A program made the translations under genes and the position numbers. DNA of 34,002 nucleotides from a bacterium (GTDB taxonomy: Bacteria > Planctomycetota > UBA1135 > GCA-002686595). The stretch is from assembly GCA_030426785.1 (NCBI GenBank), contig JAUHXY010000012.1:1-34002 (forward strand), written 5' to 3'. Below, piece after piece: positions 1 through 9,579 of this stretch. Each line of letters starts with the position of its first letter. Within the stretch, counting starts at the first letter, position 1. The notes under the pieces were generated by a model, which was not told the origin of the DNA, did no database searches, and saw only the letters and a list, made by a program, of their open reading frames with translations.

Positions 1-1
1 G

Positions 2-295
2 GCCAACAGCAAGATGGCGGCCATGGCTAAGTGCTTCGCCACCGACGTGGCTATGGAGGTCGCCACCGACGCGGTGCAGGTCTTCGGCGGATACGGCTTC
101 ATGGAGGACTACCCGATCGCCAAGTTCTTCCGCGATGCCAAGATCCTCTCGATCTACGAAGGCACCAACCAAATTCAGCGTTTGGTCATCGCCCGCCACA
201 TGATCCGTGAGGCGGCCGAGCTGGACCACCTGCAGGAGTACATTCCCACCGAGACCCAACAGCCCTACTACGAGGGCGAACCGGCCAACGCCTAA
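2..295 (+). CDS. acyl-CoA dehydrogenase, C-terminal part (5' end outside window)
   Basis: Open frame from the window edge; [40 protein letters not shown] is the typical acyl-CoA dehydrogenase C-terminal signature. Confidence 0.93.
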   Translation, partial: ANSKMAAMAKCFATDVAMEVATDAVQVFGGYGFMEDYPIAKFFRDAKILSIYEGTNQIQRLVIARHMIREAAELDHLQEYIPTETQQPYYEGEPANA

Positions 296-328
296 GGGTT
301 TCCAACTAGGCCCCGAGCTGGGGGCCGC

Positions 329-369
329 CGCGCGGGCGGGAGTGGGGGAGTCCCGCTCTCGCCCGCGCG
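329..369 (+). terminator. strong hairpin downstream of the acyl-CoA dehydrogenase gene, probable terminator
   Basis: cgcgcgggcg (329-338) pairs perfectly with cgcccgcgcg (360-369); the stem extends inward with G.U wobbles; T-containing sequence follows but no clean U-tract directly after the stem. Confidence 0.5.
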
Positions 370-548
370 TTCGGTTCGGGGGGGTTTTCCCGCTCTTTCT
401 TTTCGGCCCGTCGTCCCCGCGGTGGGCCGCTTCCATTGCCTGCGACTCGACTGTAAATGCGACTTCGAAGCGGGGTCGATTTGTAAGGGAGGAGTAAGGG
501 CTGAATCCCCTGTTATCGGCCCTGCGAACCCCTAGATGCCTGACAAGC

Positions 549-647
549 GGGCATTATTGCCCCCATAGTCAAAAATTTGCAGGTCTTACGGAAACGTAAG
601 GCGTCCTTTCCGCTTCCTATCCGTAAGGGCATTGGGCCAATCGGCCC
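549..647 (+). promoter_or_regulatory. structured 5' leader of the sigma factor gene with three short perfect hairpins
   Basis: gggca-ttat-tgccc (549-562), cttacg-gaaa-cgtaag (585-600, GNRA tetraloop), gggcc-aatc-ggccc (634-647). Confidence 0.35.
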
Positions 648-730
648 GGGGAGACCTCCGCAGGTTTCCACGGGGAGAAATTGGAGAGAGCGCCAACCCC
701 CTGGCGCAGCACGGCAGAAGGAGAGCGTCC

Positions 731-1849
731 ATGAAGAAAACCCTCAAAATCGAAAACATCGACGACCGGCTCACCCAGTGGGCGGACCAGCCGGAGATGT
801 TTGAAGCCCGAGCCAAGCGGCTAGCCAAGCGCTGGAACCGCGACGGGATCGCATTGGAACTGGCCTCCCCCGACTCGTGGCGCCAGCCCCATGACGACAT
901 GCCCACCGGGCGCGTCGCATCGATCGAAGAGCAGTTGCGTCGCGAGATCGATTGCATCCTGCCGATGGAGCGGGAGGAAGAAGCCGCTCTGGCCCGCCGC
1001 ATCGAGTTTTCGCGCTACCTGTTGGCCGACGCCCTCAAGGCGGAAGGTCTGACGGAAGAGGACCTCGAAGGAGCCTCCGAAAACTCTCCTTGCGACCGCC
1101 TAGCCGGCCACGTGTGCCTGCGCTGGATGGAATTGCAGGCGCAACGGCGTGAGCTGGTCGAACGCAACCTGTACCTCGCCTTGATCAACGTCGAGCGCTA
1201 CGCCCACCTGGGCGTGCAGCGACTGGACCTGATCCAGGAGGGCAGCGCGGCCCTGTTCCGGGCCGTGGATGGCTTCGATTGGCGCCGAGGCTTGCTCTTC
1301 CGCACCTACGCGGTGCACTGGCTCTTCCAGGCCTTCCGCAGCTACCTGTACAACTACTCGCAGGCGGTCCGCGTGCCGGTCTACATGCAGAAAGCCCTCA
1401 AGCACGTGCGCGAAGCGCTCGGACGCTTGGGCCATGACGCCACGCCGGAACGCATCGCCGACGAAACGGGTCTGCCGATCCACCAAGTGGAGGCGGCGCT
1501 GGAAGCCAACCGTTCGACCCTGTCCCTCGACGCCCCCATGGGCAACGCCGACGGTGACAGCGGTCTCGCCGACCTGATCGGTGCCAAGGACGATGGCGAT
1601 CCCTACGACGCCTCCATGGAGGACGGGTCGATCGAAGAATCGGTCGAAACGGCCCTGGGCGAGCTGTCCGAACGGGAGCGCTTCGTGGTGGCACGCCGCT
1701 TCGGCCTGCTCGGGGACGACCCGCACACCCTGGCAGAAGTGGCCAAGGAGATGGGCGTCTCCCTCGAGCGCGTCCGTCAGATCCAGGTACGCGCCCTCGG
1801 GAAGATGAAGACCCCCAAGCTGCGCGCGGCGGTCGACCCCTTCCTGTAG
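731..1849 (+). CDS. RNA polymerase sigma factor, sigma-70 family (RpoD/RpoS-like)
   Basis: Region 2-like segment (VQRLDLIQEGSAALFRAVDGFDWRRGLLFRTYAVHWLFQAFRSYL) and region 4-like ELSERERFVVARRFGLLGDDPHTLAEVAKEMGVSLERVRQIQVRALGKMK. Start at 731 chosen for the AAGGAG at 718-723; the ORF track extends to 632. Confidence 0.9.
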   Translation: MKKTLKIENIDDRLTQWADQPEMFEARAKRLAKRWNRDGIALELASPDSWRQPHDDMPTGRVASIEEQLRREIDCILPMEREEEAALARRIEFSRYLLADALKAEGLTEEDLEGASENSPCDRLAGHVCLRWMELQAQRRELVERNLYLALINVERYAHLGVQRLDLIQEGSAALFRAVDGFDWRRGLLFRTYAVHWLFQAFRSYLYNYSQAVRVPVYMQKALKHVREALGRLGHDATPERIADETGLPIHQVEAALEANRSTLSLDAPMGNADGDSGLADLIGAKDDGDPYDASMEDGSIEESVETALGELSERERFVVARRFGLLGDDPHTLAEVAKEMGVSLERVRQIQVRALGKMKTPKLRAAVDPFL

Positions 1850-1895
1850 AGCGAGGCCAGAACGCCTATGGCTGCCACCCGGATGGCGGCGCGAA

Positions 1896-1936
1896 GCGGG
1901 GGGTGCGCTAGATGGCGCGCCCCCCGCGTTGTTTGG
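1896..1936 (+). terminator. intrinsic terminator-like hairpin after the sigma factor gene
   Basis: gcggggggtgcgc (1896-1908) pairs with gcgcgccccccgc (1915-1927) with one G.U, followed by gttgtttgg. Confidence 0.6.
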
Positions 1937-2057
1937 CCCTTTGCACGCCCTTAGTGGGTCCTGTTCCCGTCCGTTTTCCGGCGGCCGGGAAGCCCACCGG
2001 CGTAGAGCCAGACCCCCCGATCTGTTACCCTCCTCGGCTGGCTTCGCCGCATCGATC

Positions 2058-3107
2058 ATGTCTCAGCCCCCTCCCCCCAGCACACCGATTGACTTCGCGG
2101 CGGACCCCGTGGCGAAGCCCGGGTCCGTGCCGACCTCCGACCGTCGCTCCCAGGGGTCGACGGCGAAAGGCGTGGAGGGTCGCAAGCCCACCTGGTTGAA
2201 GGTGCCGTTGCCGGGCGGAGACGGCTACGCCAAGCTCAAAACCTTGGCCCGCGACCTCAACCTGCACACGGTTTGCGAAGAGGCCCGTTGTCCGAACATC
2301 GGCGAGTGTTGGAAAGGCGATCACGCCACCATGACTTTGATGGTGCTCGGGGACGAGTGCACCCGCCGCTGTCGTTTTTGCGCGGTGAAGACCGTGCAGA
2401 AGGCGGCTCCGCCCGATCCGCAGGAGCCCCAAAACGTGGGGCGCGCGGTCGGAGCGATGGATCTGGGTTACGTGGTGATCACGAGCGTCGACCGGGACGA
2501 TTTGGCCGATGGTGGCAGCGCTCACTATGCGGCCTGCATCGAAGCGATCCGCGAGCACTCCCCGCGCACCGTCGTCGAGACTTTGATCCCCGACTACCGC
2601 GGCAGCGACCTCGCAACTTTGATGGCCGCCCGGCCGGACGTGCTGGCCCACAACGTGGAAGTCGTCTCGCGCCTACAGCGCCGCATTCGCGATCCGCGCT
2701 GCAGCTACGAGCGTTCCCTCGAAACCCTGGTGCAAGCCAAGCAGCACTACCCGGGTGTTTTTACCAAGTCCTCCCTGATGGTCGGATTGGGCGAAACCGA
2801 AGAGGAGGTGCGTTTGGCCTTGCAGCTTCTGCGGGACGCGGACGTGGACTTCGTCACCCTCGGCCAGTATCTGCGCCCCACGCCGCAGCACGCTCCCGTG
2901 CGCGCCTGGATCACGCCCGAACAATTCATGGATTACGAGATCATGGGGCGCGACATGGGTTTCGCCTATGTGGCCTCCGGTCCGCTCGTGCGCTCGAGCT
3001 ACAAGGCGGGAGAATTCTTCGCCGCCCGCTTGGTGCAACAACGCCGCGCCCAAGAAGAACGCAACCAAAGCCCAGCCGGCAATCCTCCCTTCCAACCCCG
3101 ACCGTAA
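2058..3107 (+). CDS. lipA: lipoyl synthase
   Basis: Radical SAM motif CTRRCRFCAV, N-terminal cysteine motif CEEARCPNIGECW, and VITSVDRDDLADGG, LMVGLGETEEEV, YLRPTPQHAPV, VASGPLVRSSYKAGEFF. Start at MSQPPPP (2058) is an estimate. Confidence 0.97.
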   Translation: MSQPPPPSTPIDFAADPVAKPGSVPTSDRRSQGSTAKGVEGRKPTWLKVPLPGGDGYAKLKTLARDLNLHTVCEEARCPNIGECWKGDHATMTLMVLGDECTRRCRFCAVKTVQKAAPPDPQEPQNVGRAVGAMDLGYVVITSVDRDDLADGGSAHYAACIEAIREHSPRTVVETLIPDYRGSDLATLMAARPDVLAHNVEVVSRLQRRIRDPRCSYERSLETLVQAKQHYPGVFTKSSLMVGLGETEEEVRLALQLLRDADVDFVTLGQYLRPTPQHAPVRAWITPEQFMDYEIMGRDMGFAYVASGPLVRSSYKAGEFFAARLVQQRRAQEERNQSPAGNPPFQPRP

Positions 3108-3143
3108 CGCCCCGCCCCTTTCCTCGCGGGGAAAGGCCTTCGC

Positions 3144-4271
3144 ATGCAAACCACTCAGTCCACCGAACCCTTCCGCGTGATCTCCGGCGACGGAAGCGTG
3201 GGCAACCACCAAGTTGCCTTGACCGACGAGCAGTTGGTCCACTGTTACCGCACGATGTTGACCGTGCGCGCCTTCGACGACGTGTGCATGAAGCTGCAAC
3301 GCTCGGGCCGTATCGGGTTTTCGGTGCCCAACAAGGGGGTTGAGGCCTGTCAAGTGGGTGCGGCCAGCGCCCTGCGCCAGACCGACTTCTTCTTCCCGAG
3401 CTACCGCGACTTCGGTATGGCCCTGTACCACGGGGTGCAGCCGGTCGAGATGATGCACAACATGTTCGGCAACGCGAAGGACTCCGCGCTGGGCCGGCAG
3501 ATGCCCGTGCACTTCTCCTTTGTCGAGCCGATCAAGTTCTTTTCGATCTCCTCGCCCATCGGTACGCACCTGCCGCAAGCGGTGGGCGCGGCCCGCGCGT
3601 TCCAAATGCGCGGCGAAGATCACGTGGCGCTCGTCAGCTTTGGCGACGGCGGCACCTCGAGCCTCGGATTTCACAGCGCTTTGAACTTCGCGGGCGTTTG
3701 GAAGGCTCCGGTCATCTTCTTGTGCCAAAACAACGGCTGGGCGATCTCCTGCCCGGCCGAAGAGCAAACCGCTTCCGACGGTTTCGCCATCAAAGGCCAG
3801 GCTTACGGCGTCCCTGGGATCAAAGTCGACGGCAACGATGTGCTCGCTATGCATCAAGCGGTGAGCGAAGCCGCGGAGCGCGCCCGCCGCGGCGAAGGCC
3901 CGACTTTGATCGAAGCGGTGACCTACCGCATGGGCGGCCACTCGACCTCCGACGATCCCTCCAAGTACGTGCCCAAGGAAATCTTGGACCAATGGGCCGA
4001 GAAGGATCCGGTGCAACGGTTCCAAAGCTTCTTGAAGCAAAAGGGCCTGTGGTCGGAATCCTTGGAAGCCGACCTGACGCGCGAAGCCACCGAAGGCATT
4101 TCGGCCGCCGCCAAGGAAGCCGAAGCGACCGGTGCTCCCGGCCTCGAAACCATCTTCTCCGACGTGTACGCCGAACTGCCCGCGCACCTCCGCGCGCAAG
4201 GCGAAGCCGCGTTCGACCTGGCGCGCCGCAAGGGCAGCGCCGATGCCGGCGACGGCGCTTTCCCCCTCTAA
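3144..4271 (+). CDS. thiamine pyrophosphate-dependent 2-oxoacid dehydrogenase E1 component, alpha subunit (PDH/BCKDH-like)
   Basis: TPP-binding motif GDGGTSSLGFHSALNFAGVWKAPVIFLCQNN; phosphorylation-loop region YRMGGHSTSDDPSKY. Confidence 0.94.
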   Translation: MQTTQSTEPFRVISGDGSVGNHQVALTDEQLVHCYRTMLTVRAFDDVCMKLQRSGRIGFSVPNKGVEACQVGAASALRQTDFFFPSYRDFGMALYHGVQPVEMMHNMFGNAKDSALGRQMPVHFSFVEPIKFFSISSPIGTHLPQAVGAARAFQMRGEDHVALVSFGDGGTSSLGFHSALNFAGVWKAPVIFLCQNNGWAISCPAEEQTASDGFAIKGQAYGVPGIKVDGNDVLAMHQAVSEAAERARRGEGPTLIEAVTYRMGGHSTSDDPSKYVPKEILDQWAEKDPVQRFQSFLKQKGLWSESLEADLTREATEGISAAAKEAEATGAPGLETIFSDVYAELPAHLRAQGEAAFDLARRKGSADAGDGAFPL

Positions 4272-4339
4272 GCCAACCCGTCAGCTGCCCCCTTCCTCAG
4301 CGAACCCTCTGCCTTAGCGCGCTTCCCCACGCACCCTCC

Positions 4340-5314
4340 ATGCCCACCCTCACTCTCATCCAAGCCGTCAACGACGGCCTCAAAGTCGCCATGCGCCAGG
4401 ACGAGTCCGTATTGGTCTTCGGCGAGGACGTCGGCCCGAAAGGCGGCGTGTTCTTGGCGACCGAAGGTCTCACCGCGGAATTCGGGAAGGAGCGCTGTTT
4501 CGACACGCCCTTGTCGGAAGACGGCATCGTCGGCACGGCCATCGGCATGGCGGCGAACGGCCTGCGCCCGGTCTGCGAGATTCAGTTCCAAGACTTCATC
4601 TTTCCGGCCTTCGACCAGATCGTGTCGGAGGCGGCGAAGCTGCGCTACCGCTCGGGCGGTCAGTACACCGCCCCCATGGTGATCCGCACGCCCTACGGTG
4701 GCGGTATCCGCGGCGGTCTGTACCACAGCCAATCCGGCGAGGCGTACTTCACCCACACCGCGGGCCTCAAGGTCGTCATCCCGTCCACGCCTTACGACGC
4801 GAAAGGCTTGTTGCTCGCTTCCATCGCAGATCCGGACCCGGTGCTCTTCATGGAGCCCAAGGCCCTCTACCGCCACCTGAAGGCCGACGTGCCCGAAGGC
4901 CACTACACGGTCGACCTCTCCACCTTGCGCCAAGTGCGCGAAGGGGACGACGTGACCGTGTTCTGCTACGGCTCGATGGTTCCGGTGGTGGAAAAGGCCG
5001 CCAACAAGGCTGCGGAACAAGGCATCCACTGCCAAGTGGTCGACCTGCGCACCCTGTTGCCCCTCGACGAGCAAGGCGTGCTAGAAGCGGCCCGCAAGAC
5101 CGGCCGGGTGGTCGTGGTGCACGAAGCGCCGCGCTTCTGCGGATACGGCGCCGAGATCAGCGCCATCATCGCCGAGAACATCATCGAATACATGGAAGCC
5201 CCGATCCGCCGCGTGACCGGCTTCGACACCCCGTTCCCGAACACCCTCGAACATCACTACCTGCCCGACGAACGCCGGGTCCTCGACGCGATCGAAGAAG
5301 TCGCGAAGTACTAG
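4340..5314 (+). CDS. 2-oxoacid dehydrogenase E1 component, beta subunit
   Basis: VFGEDVGPKGGVFLATEGL, FDTPLSEDGIVGTAIGMA, FIFPAFDQIVSEAAKLRYRSGG, VVVVHEAPRFCGYGAEI. Starts at MPTLTLIQAVNDGL inside the longer ORF that begins at 3698. Confidence 0.95.
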   Translation: MPTLTLIQAVNDGLKVAMRQDESVLVFGEDVGPKGGVFLATEGLTAEFGKERCFDTPLSEDGIVGTAIGMAANGLRPVCEIQFQDFIFPAFDQIVSEAAKLRYRSGGQYTAPMVIRTPYGGGIRGGLYHSQSGEAYFTHTAGLKVVIPSTPYDAKGLLLASIADPDPVLFMEPKALYRHLKADVPEGHYTVDLSTLRQVREGDDVTVFCYGSMVPVVEKAANKAAEQGIHCQVVDLRTLLPLDEQGVLEAARKTGRVVVVHEAPRFCGYGAEISAIIAENIIEYMEAPIRRVTGFDTPFPNTLEHHYLPDERRVLDAIEEVAKY

Positions 5315-5339
5315 AACCCCTAGCACCACCATCATCCCA

Positions 5340-6971
5340 ATGATCGAATTCAAACTCCCCGACATCGGCGAGGGCGTGGCCGAAGGCGAAATCGTGCAAT
5401 GGCTCGTGAAAGAAGGCGACCAGGTCGAAGAGCACCAGCCGGTGGTCGAGGTCATGACCGACAAAGCCACCGTGGAAGTGCCTGCGCCCGCCGCGGGCGT
5501 GGTGAGCAAGTTCCTGGCCCAGGAAGGTGACACCATTCCGGTGGGGGACGTGATCTTCCATCTGGACAACGGCGCCGGCGGCGCGGCCCCTGCACCCGCT
5601 CAGGAGTCGGCTCCCGCACCGGCAGAAGCCCCTGCGGAGGCTCCGGCGGCGAGCGCGAACGGCAGCGTCCCCTCGGGCGGCGGCCAAACCATCGAGTTCA
5701 AGCTGCCCGACATCGGGGAAGGCGTGGCCGAAGGGGAAATCGTGCAGTGGCTCGTCGAAGAAGGCGCGTCCGTGCAAGAGCACGACCCCGTCGTCGAGGT
5801 CATGACCGACAAAGCCACGGTGGAAGTGCCCGCGCCCGTGAGCGGCACCATCGTGAAGCACTTAGCGGCAGCTGGCGATACCGTGCCGGTCGGCAGCGTG
5901 ATCTTCCACCTGGCCACGGCTGGCGGTGGCGCGGCGGCGCCCGCGAGCGCAGCGGCACCGGCCGCTCCCGCGCCGGCGGCCCCGTCCCACAGCGCGCCCA
6001 GCGCCGCTCCTTCGGCGCCCATTCAGCGCCCGGGCGGCAAGGTCCTCGCCGTGCCCAGCGCGCGCCGCGTGGCGCGCGAGATGGGCATCGACTTGGCGCA
6101 AGTGCCCGGTTCGGGTAACAACGGCGTGATCCGTCGCGCTGACGTGGAAGCCTTCGCCAAGAACGGCGGTGGCGCGGCGGCTGCGGCTGCCCCCGCAGCT
6201 CCCGCAGCGGCCAGTACTCCGACGGCTTCGCAAGCTCCGGCTCCCGCTTGGCAACCTCCCTCGAAGGAGGAGATTCGTGTGCCCTTCCGCGGCGTGCGCC
6301 GCAAGATCGGCGAAGCGATGGTGCGCTCGAAGTTCACCGCGCCGCACTTCACCGTCGTCGAAGAGGTCGACGTGACCGAGTTGGTCAAGGTGCGCGAGGT
6401 GGCCAAAGCCATCGGTGCCAAGCAGGGCATCAAAGTGACCTACATGCCCTTCATCATGAAGGCGGTGGCGAACTGCTTGATGCGCAACCGTATGTTGAAC
6501 GGCTACTTCGACGAAGCGGGTGGTGAAATCATTCAGCCCGGCCAGGTGAACTTGGGCATCGCGACCGACACGCCCAACGGTCTCATCGTACCCGTCATCC
6601 CGAGCGCGGAAACCAAGAGCATGTTGGAGCTGGCCGCCGAACTACAAGGGTTGGCCGAGCGCACCAAAGCGGGCAAGGTCAAGCCGCAGGAACTGAAGGG
6701 TTCAACGTTCAGCATCACCAACGCAGGCAACATCGGCGGCACGATCGCTACTCCGATCATCAATCACCCCGAGATCGCGATCCTGGGCGTGCACCGCATC
6801 GTCAAGCGCCCCGGCGTGGTCGAAGGACCCGACGGAGATCGCATCGAAGTGCGTCAATACATGAACTTCTCGTGCAGTGTGGATCACCGTTTGGCCGACG
6901 GCGCCGATGGCGCGCGCTTCTTGGCGGATCTGCGCCTCGTGCTCGAAAACCCGGGCTTGATCTCCCTGTAG
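5340..6971 (+). CDS. 2-oxoacid dehydrogenase E2 component (dihydrolipoamide acyltransferase) with two lipoyl domains
   Basis: Two EVMTDKATVEVPAP lipoylation motifs, Ala/Pro linkers, peripheral subunit-binding domain (AVPSARRVAREMGIDLAQVPGSGNNGVIRRADV), catalytic DHRLADG. Confidence 0.96.
   Translation: MIEFKLPDIGEGVAEGEIVQWLVKEGDQVEEHQPVVEVMTDKATVEVPAPAAGVVSKFLAQEGDTIPVGDVIFHLDNGAGGAAPAPAQESAPAPAEAPAEAPAASANGSVPSGGGQTIEFKLPDIGEGVAEGEIVQWLVEEGASVQEHDPVVEVMTDKATVEVPAPVSGTIVKHLAAAGDTVPVGSVIFHLATAGGGAAAPASAAAPAAPAPAAPSHSAPSAAPSAPIQRPGGKVLAVPSARRVAREMGIDLAQVPGSGNNGVIRRADVEAFAKNGGGAAAAAAPAAPAAASTPTASQAPAPAWQPPSKEEIRVPFRGVRRKIGEAMVRSKFTAPHFTVVEEVDVTELVKVREVAKAIGAKQGIKVTYMPFIMKAVANCLMRNRMLNGYFDEAGGEIIQPGQVNLGIATDTPNGLIVPVIPSAETKSMLELAAELQGLAERTKAGKVKPQELKGSTFSITNAGNIGGTIATPIINHPEIAILGVHRIVKRPGVVEGPDGDRIEVRQYMNFSCSVDHRLADGADGARFLADLRLVLENPGLISL
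5343..5920 (+). repeat. internal duplication encoding the tandem lipoyl domains (copies start near 5343 and 5691)
   Basis: atcgaattcaaactccccgacatcggcgagggcgtggccgaaggcgaaatcgtgcaatgg versus atcgagttcaagctgcccgacatcggggaaggcgtggccgaaggggaaatcgtgcagtgg; both copies contain gtcatgaccgacaaagccac. Confidence 0.85.
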
Positions 6972-7014
6972 CCTCGCGTCACCGCTCCCGTCTCCCTCGA
7001 CCCGCTTCGCGCCC

Positions 7015-8124
7015 GTGCCCCAGTTGATCCAACTGATCGATCCGCAAGGCCAGGTCCTCGGCGAACTGCCGGACCTGTCCGCGGACCGGCTGAAAGAGCT
7101 ATTCGTGCACATGCTGCGCGTGCGGGTGACCGATGGCCGCATGCTGACCTTGCAACGCGCAGGGCGCATCGGTTTTGTCGGCACTTCGACAGGGATGGAA
7201 GCTTCCCAGATCGGCTCGGCTGCGGCGCTCCAACCGCAGGACTGGCTGTGGTCGGGTTTGCGCGAGGGGGGCGCGGCGGTCATGCGCGGCCTGCCGCTCT
7301 CCGAATACGTGGCGCAGATGTACTGCAACGCCAACGACACGGCGAAAGGGCGGCAGATGTGCAACCACTTCCAGCACAAGGGGTCCCATTACCCGAGCTG
7401 GTCGTCGGTGATCGGCACGCAGATCCCTCACGGCGTGGGGGCGGCCCTGGCCAGCCAGCGGCGCGGTGAAGACGCGGTGCACGCGATCTACTTCGGAGAC
7501 GGTGCCACCTCGAGCAACGGTTTCCACAGCGGCATGAACTTCGCCGCCGTTTGGAAGGTTCCGGCGGTGTTCGTGTGCGTTAACAATGGCTGGGCCATTT
7601 CGGTTTCGGCCAAGCAACAAACGGCGGCAGAGTCCTACGCCCACAAAGCGAGTGCCTACGGCATGCCCGCGGCGCGCGTGGACGGCAACGATTTGTTGGC
7701 TTGTTATGCCACCATGCAGGCTGCGGTGGCCCGGGCCCGCTCGGGCGAAGGTCCCAGCTTGGTCGTGTTGGAGACCTACCGCATGATGGGGCACTCCTCG
7801 AGCGACGACCCGAGCAAGTACCGCGACGAGGCCGAGGTGGAACACTGGCGCACGCGCGATCCGATCGCGCGCTTTGAGCAGTATCTGCTCGCCAATCAAA
7901 TCCTAGAAGACGGTGAGCGTGCCACGATCGAGGCGACCTTGACCGCCGAAATCGATCGCGTCATCCACGAACAGGAGAGCGCCGATCCGATGGCGCTGAA
8001 GACCCTGGTGGAGGACGTGTACGCCGATGTGCCCAACCACCTGAAACGTCAGTACAACGACTTCATCGAAGTCGCCGAGCGCCATGGAGATGCCCAGCCG
8101 GGCGACGGCGCTTTCCCCCTCTAA
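7015..8124 (+). CDS. second 2-oxoacid dehydrogenase E1 alpha subunit paralogue (GTG start)
   Basis: GDGATSSNGFHSGMNFAAVWKVPAVFVCVNN and YRMMGHSSSDDPSKY; C-terminal GDGAFPL identical to the first E1-alpha. Confidence 0.92.
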   Translation: MPQLIQLIDPQGQVLGELPDLSADRLKELFVHMLRVRVTDGRMLTLQRAGRIGFVGTSTGMEASQIGSAAALQPQDWLWSGLREGGAAVMRGLPLSEYVAQMYCNANDTAKGRQMCNHFQHKGSHYPSWSSVIGTQIPHGVGAALASQRRGEDAVHAIYFGDGATSSNGFHSGMNFAAVWKVPAVFVCVNNGWAISVSAKQQTAAESYAHKASAYGMPAARVDGNDLLACYATMQAAVARARSGEGPSLVVLETYRMMGHSSSDDPSKYRDEAEVEHWRTRDPIARFEQYLLANQILEDGERATIEATLTAEIDRVIHEQESADPMALKTLVEDVYADVPNHLKRQYNDFIEVAERHGDAQPGDGAFPL

Positions 8125-8157
8125 GTCCCAGCACCGAGCCCTTCCGGGCTCAACCCT

Positions 8158-9570
8158 ATGAGCACTCCCCGCAAAGTTGTCGTCATTGGAGCCGGTCCGG
8201 CAGGTTACGTCTGCGCCATTCGTTTGGCGCAGCTCGGCCAAGAGGTCACGGTGGTGGAAAAGGAGTTCCTCGGGGGCACCTGCTTGAACGTGGGCTGCAT
8301 TCCCTCGAAGGCGCTCATCGCGGCCGGCAGCCTGATGGACAAACTGGCCCACGCCAGCGCCATGGGCATCACCGCGGAAAACGTCAAGCTCGACGTGCAC
8401 CAACTGGTGGAGTGGAAGCAGGGCATCGTTGGCAAGCTGACCGGCGGTGTGGGCGGATTGCTCAAGAACCACGGCTGCAAAGTCATCATGGGCAGCGCCA
8501 GTCTGGTCTCGAAGAACCAGGTCAAAGTGAAGTCGAGCTCGGGCGAAGAAACCTTGCAAGCTGACGACATCGTCATCGCCACCGGCTCGATCCCGATCGA
8601 AATCCCGGGGTTCGCCTTCGACGAAAAGGACGTGTGGTCCTCCACCGGTGCTCTCGCGCCCGAGAAGATCCCCGGACACATCGTGGTGATCGGAGGCGGT
8701 TACATCGGCCTCGAACTTGGCATGATGTACCGCAAGCTGGGCAGCCAGGTCACCGTCTTGGAAGCCACCGGCGGTGCCTTACCGGGGCAGGAGCGCGATT
8801 GCGTCAAGCAGATCGAGCGCAGCCTGAAGAAGCAGAAGATCAAACTGATGACCGAAACCTTTGCGCAAGGCTACGAGCGCAAGGGCGACAAACTGCTCGT
8901 CAACGTCAAGACCAGCAAAGGCAACGAAACCGTCGAGTGCGACCAAATCCTGTCCACCGTCGGCCGGCGCCCGTACAGCGAAGGCTTAGGCCTCGAAAAC
9001 GCCGGCCTGAAAGTGACCGAGCGCGGTTTCTTGCAGGTCGATAAGCAGATGCGCACGAGCGTTCCGAACATCTACGCGATCGGTGACATCGCTGGGCAAC
9101 CCATGCTGGCTCACAAGGGCAGCAAGGAAGGCCTCGTCGCCGCCGCGGTGATCGCGGGACAACCGGAGGAGTACGACGTGCGCTGCGTGCCTGCGGTCAT
9201 CTTCACCGCCCCGGAGATGGCTTCGGTGGGTCTGACCACCGAAGAGTGCGAGGAAAAGGGCCTCTCGATCGTCAGCGGTCAATTCCCGTTCGCTGCCTCG
9301 GGTCGCGCGATGAGCCTGATGGAAACGGACGGCTTCGTGAAGATCATCTCCGACGCAGAAACCGACGAGGTGCTCGGCGTACACATGGTGGGTCCCGAAG
9401 TGACCGAATTGATCGCGGAGGCGGCCTTGGCCATCGAGATGGGCGCCACCACCGAAGACATCGCGCGCACCATCCATGCCCACCCGACCTTGCCCGAGGC
9501 GATGATGGAGGCCGCGGAGGCCGTGCACCACATGGCCGTGCACATCTACCAAAAGCCGAAGGGCCGTTAG
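8158..9570 (+). CDS. lpdA: dihydrolipoyl dehydrogenase (E3)
   Basis: Redox-active GGTCLNVGCIPSKAL, FAD motif GAGPAGYVCAIRLAQLG, second dinucleotide motif GGGYIGLELG, C-terminal HAHPTLPEAMMEA. Confidence 0.97.
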   Translation: MSTPRKVVVIGAGPAGYVCAIRLAQLGQEVTVVEKEFLGGTCLNVGCIPSKALIAAGSLMDKLAHASAMGITAENVKLDVHQLVEWKQGIVGKLTGGVGGLLKNHGCKVIMGSASLVSKNQVKVKSSSGEETLQADDIVIATGSIPIEIPGFAFDEKDVWSSTGALAPEKIPGHIVVIGGGYIGLELGMMYRKLGSQVTVLEATGGALPGQERDCVKQIERSLKKQKIKLMTETFAQGYERKGDKLLVNVKTSKGNETVECDQILSTVGRRPYSEGLGLENAGLKVTERGFLQVDKQMRTSVPNIYAIGDIAGQPMLAHKGSKEGLVAAAVIAGQPEEYDVRCVPAVIFTAPEMASVGLTTEECEEKGLSIVSGQFPFAASGRAMSLMETDGFVKIISDAETDEVLGVHMVGPEVTELIAEAALAIEMGATTEDIARTIHAHPTLPEAMMEAAEAVHHMAVHIYQKPKGR

Positions 9571-9579
9571 GCCTATCCC

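Noticed and set aside
2273-3343. 356-aa plus-strand ORF overlapping lipA in another frame
   Set aside because: Out-of-frame, Arg-rich translation; lipA frame is unambiguous.
2673-4199. 508-aa minus-strand ORF opposite lipA and the first E1-alpha gene
   Set aside because: Antisense shadow ORF from high-GC codon bias; low-complexity His/Gly/Arg-rich translation and the sense strand encodes clear enzymes.
3698-4339. N-terminal extension of the E1-beta ORF
   Set aside because: Arg-rich out-of-frame reading of E1-alpha; conserved E1-beta begins at 4340.
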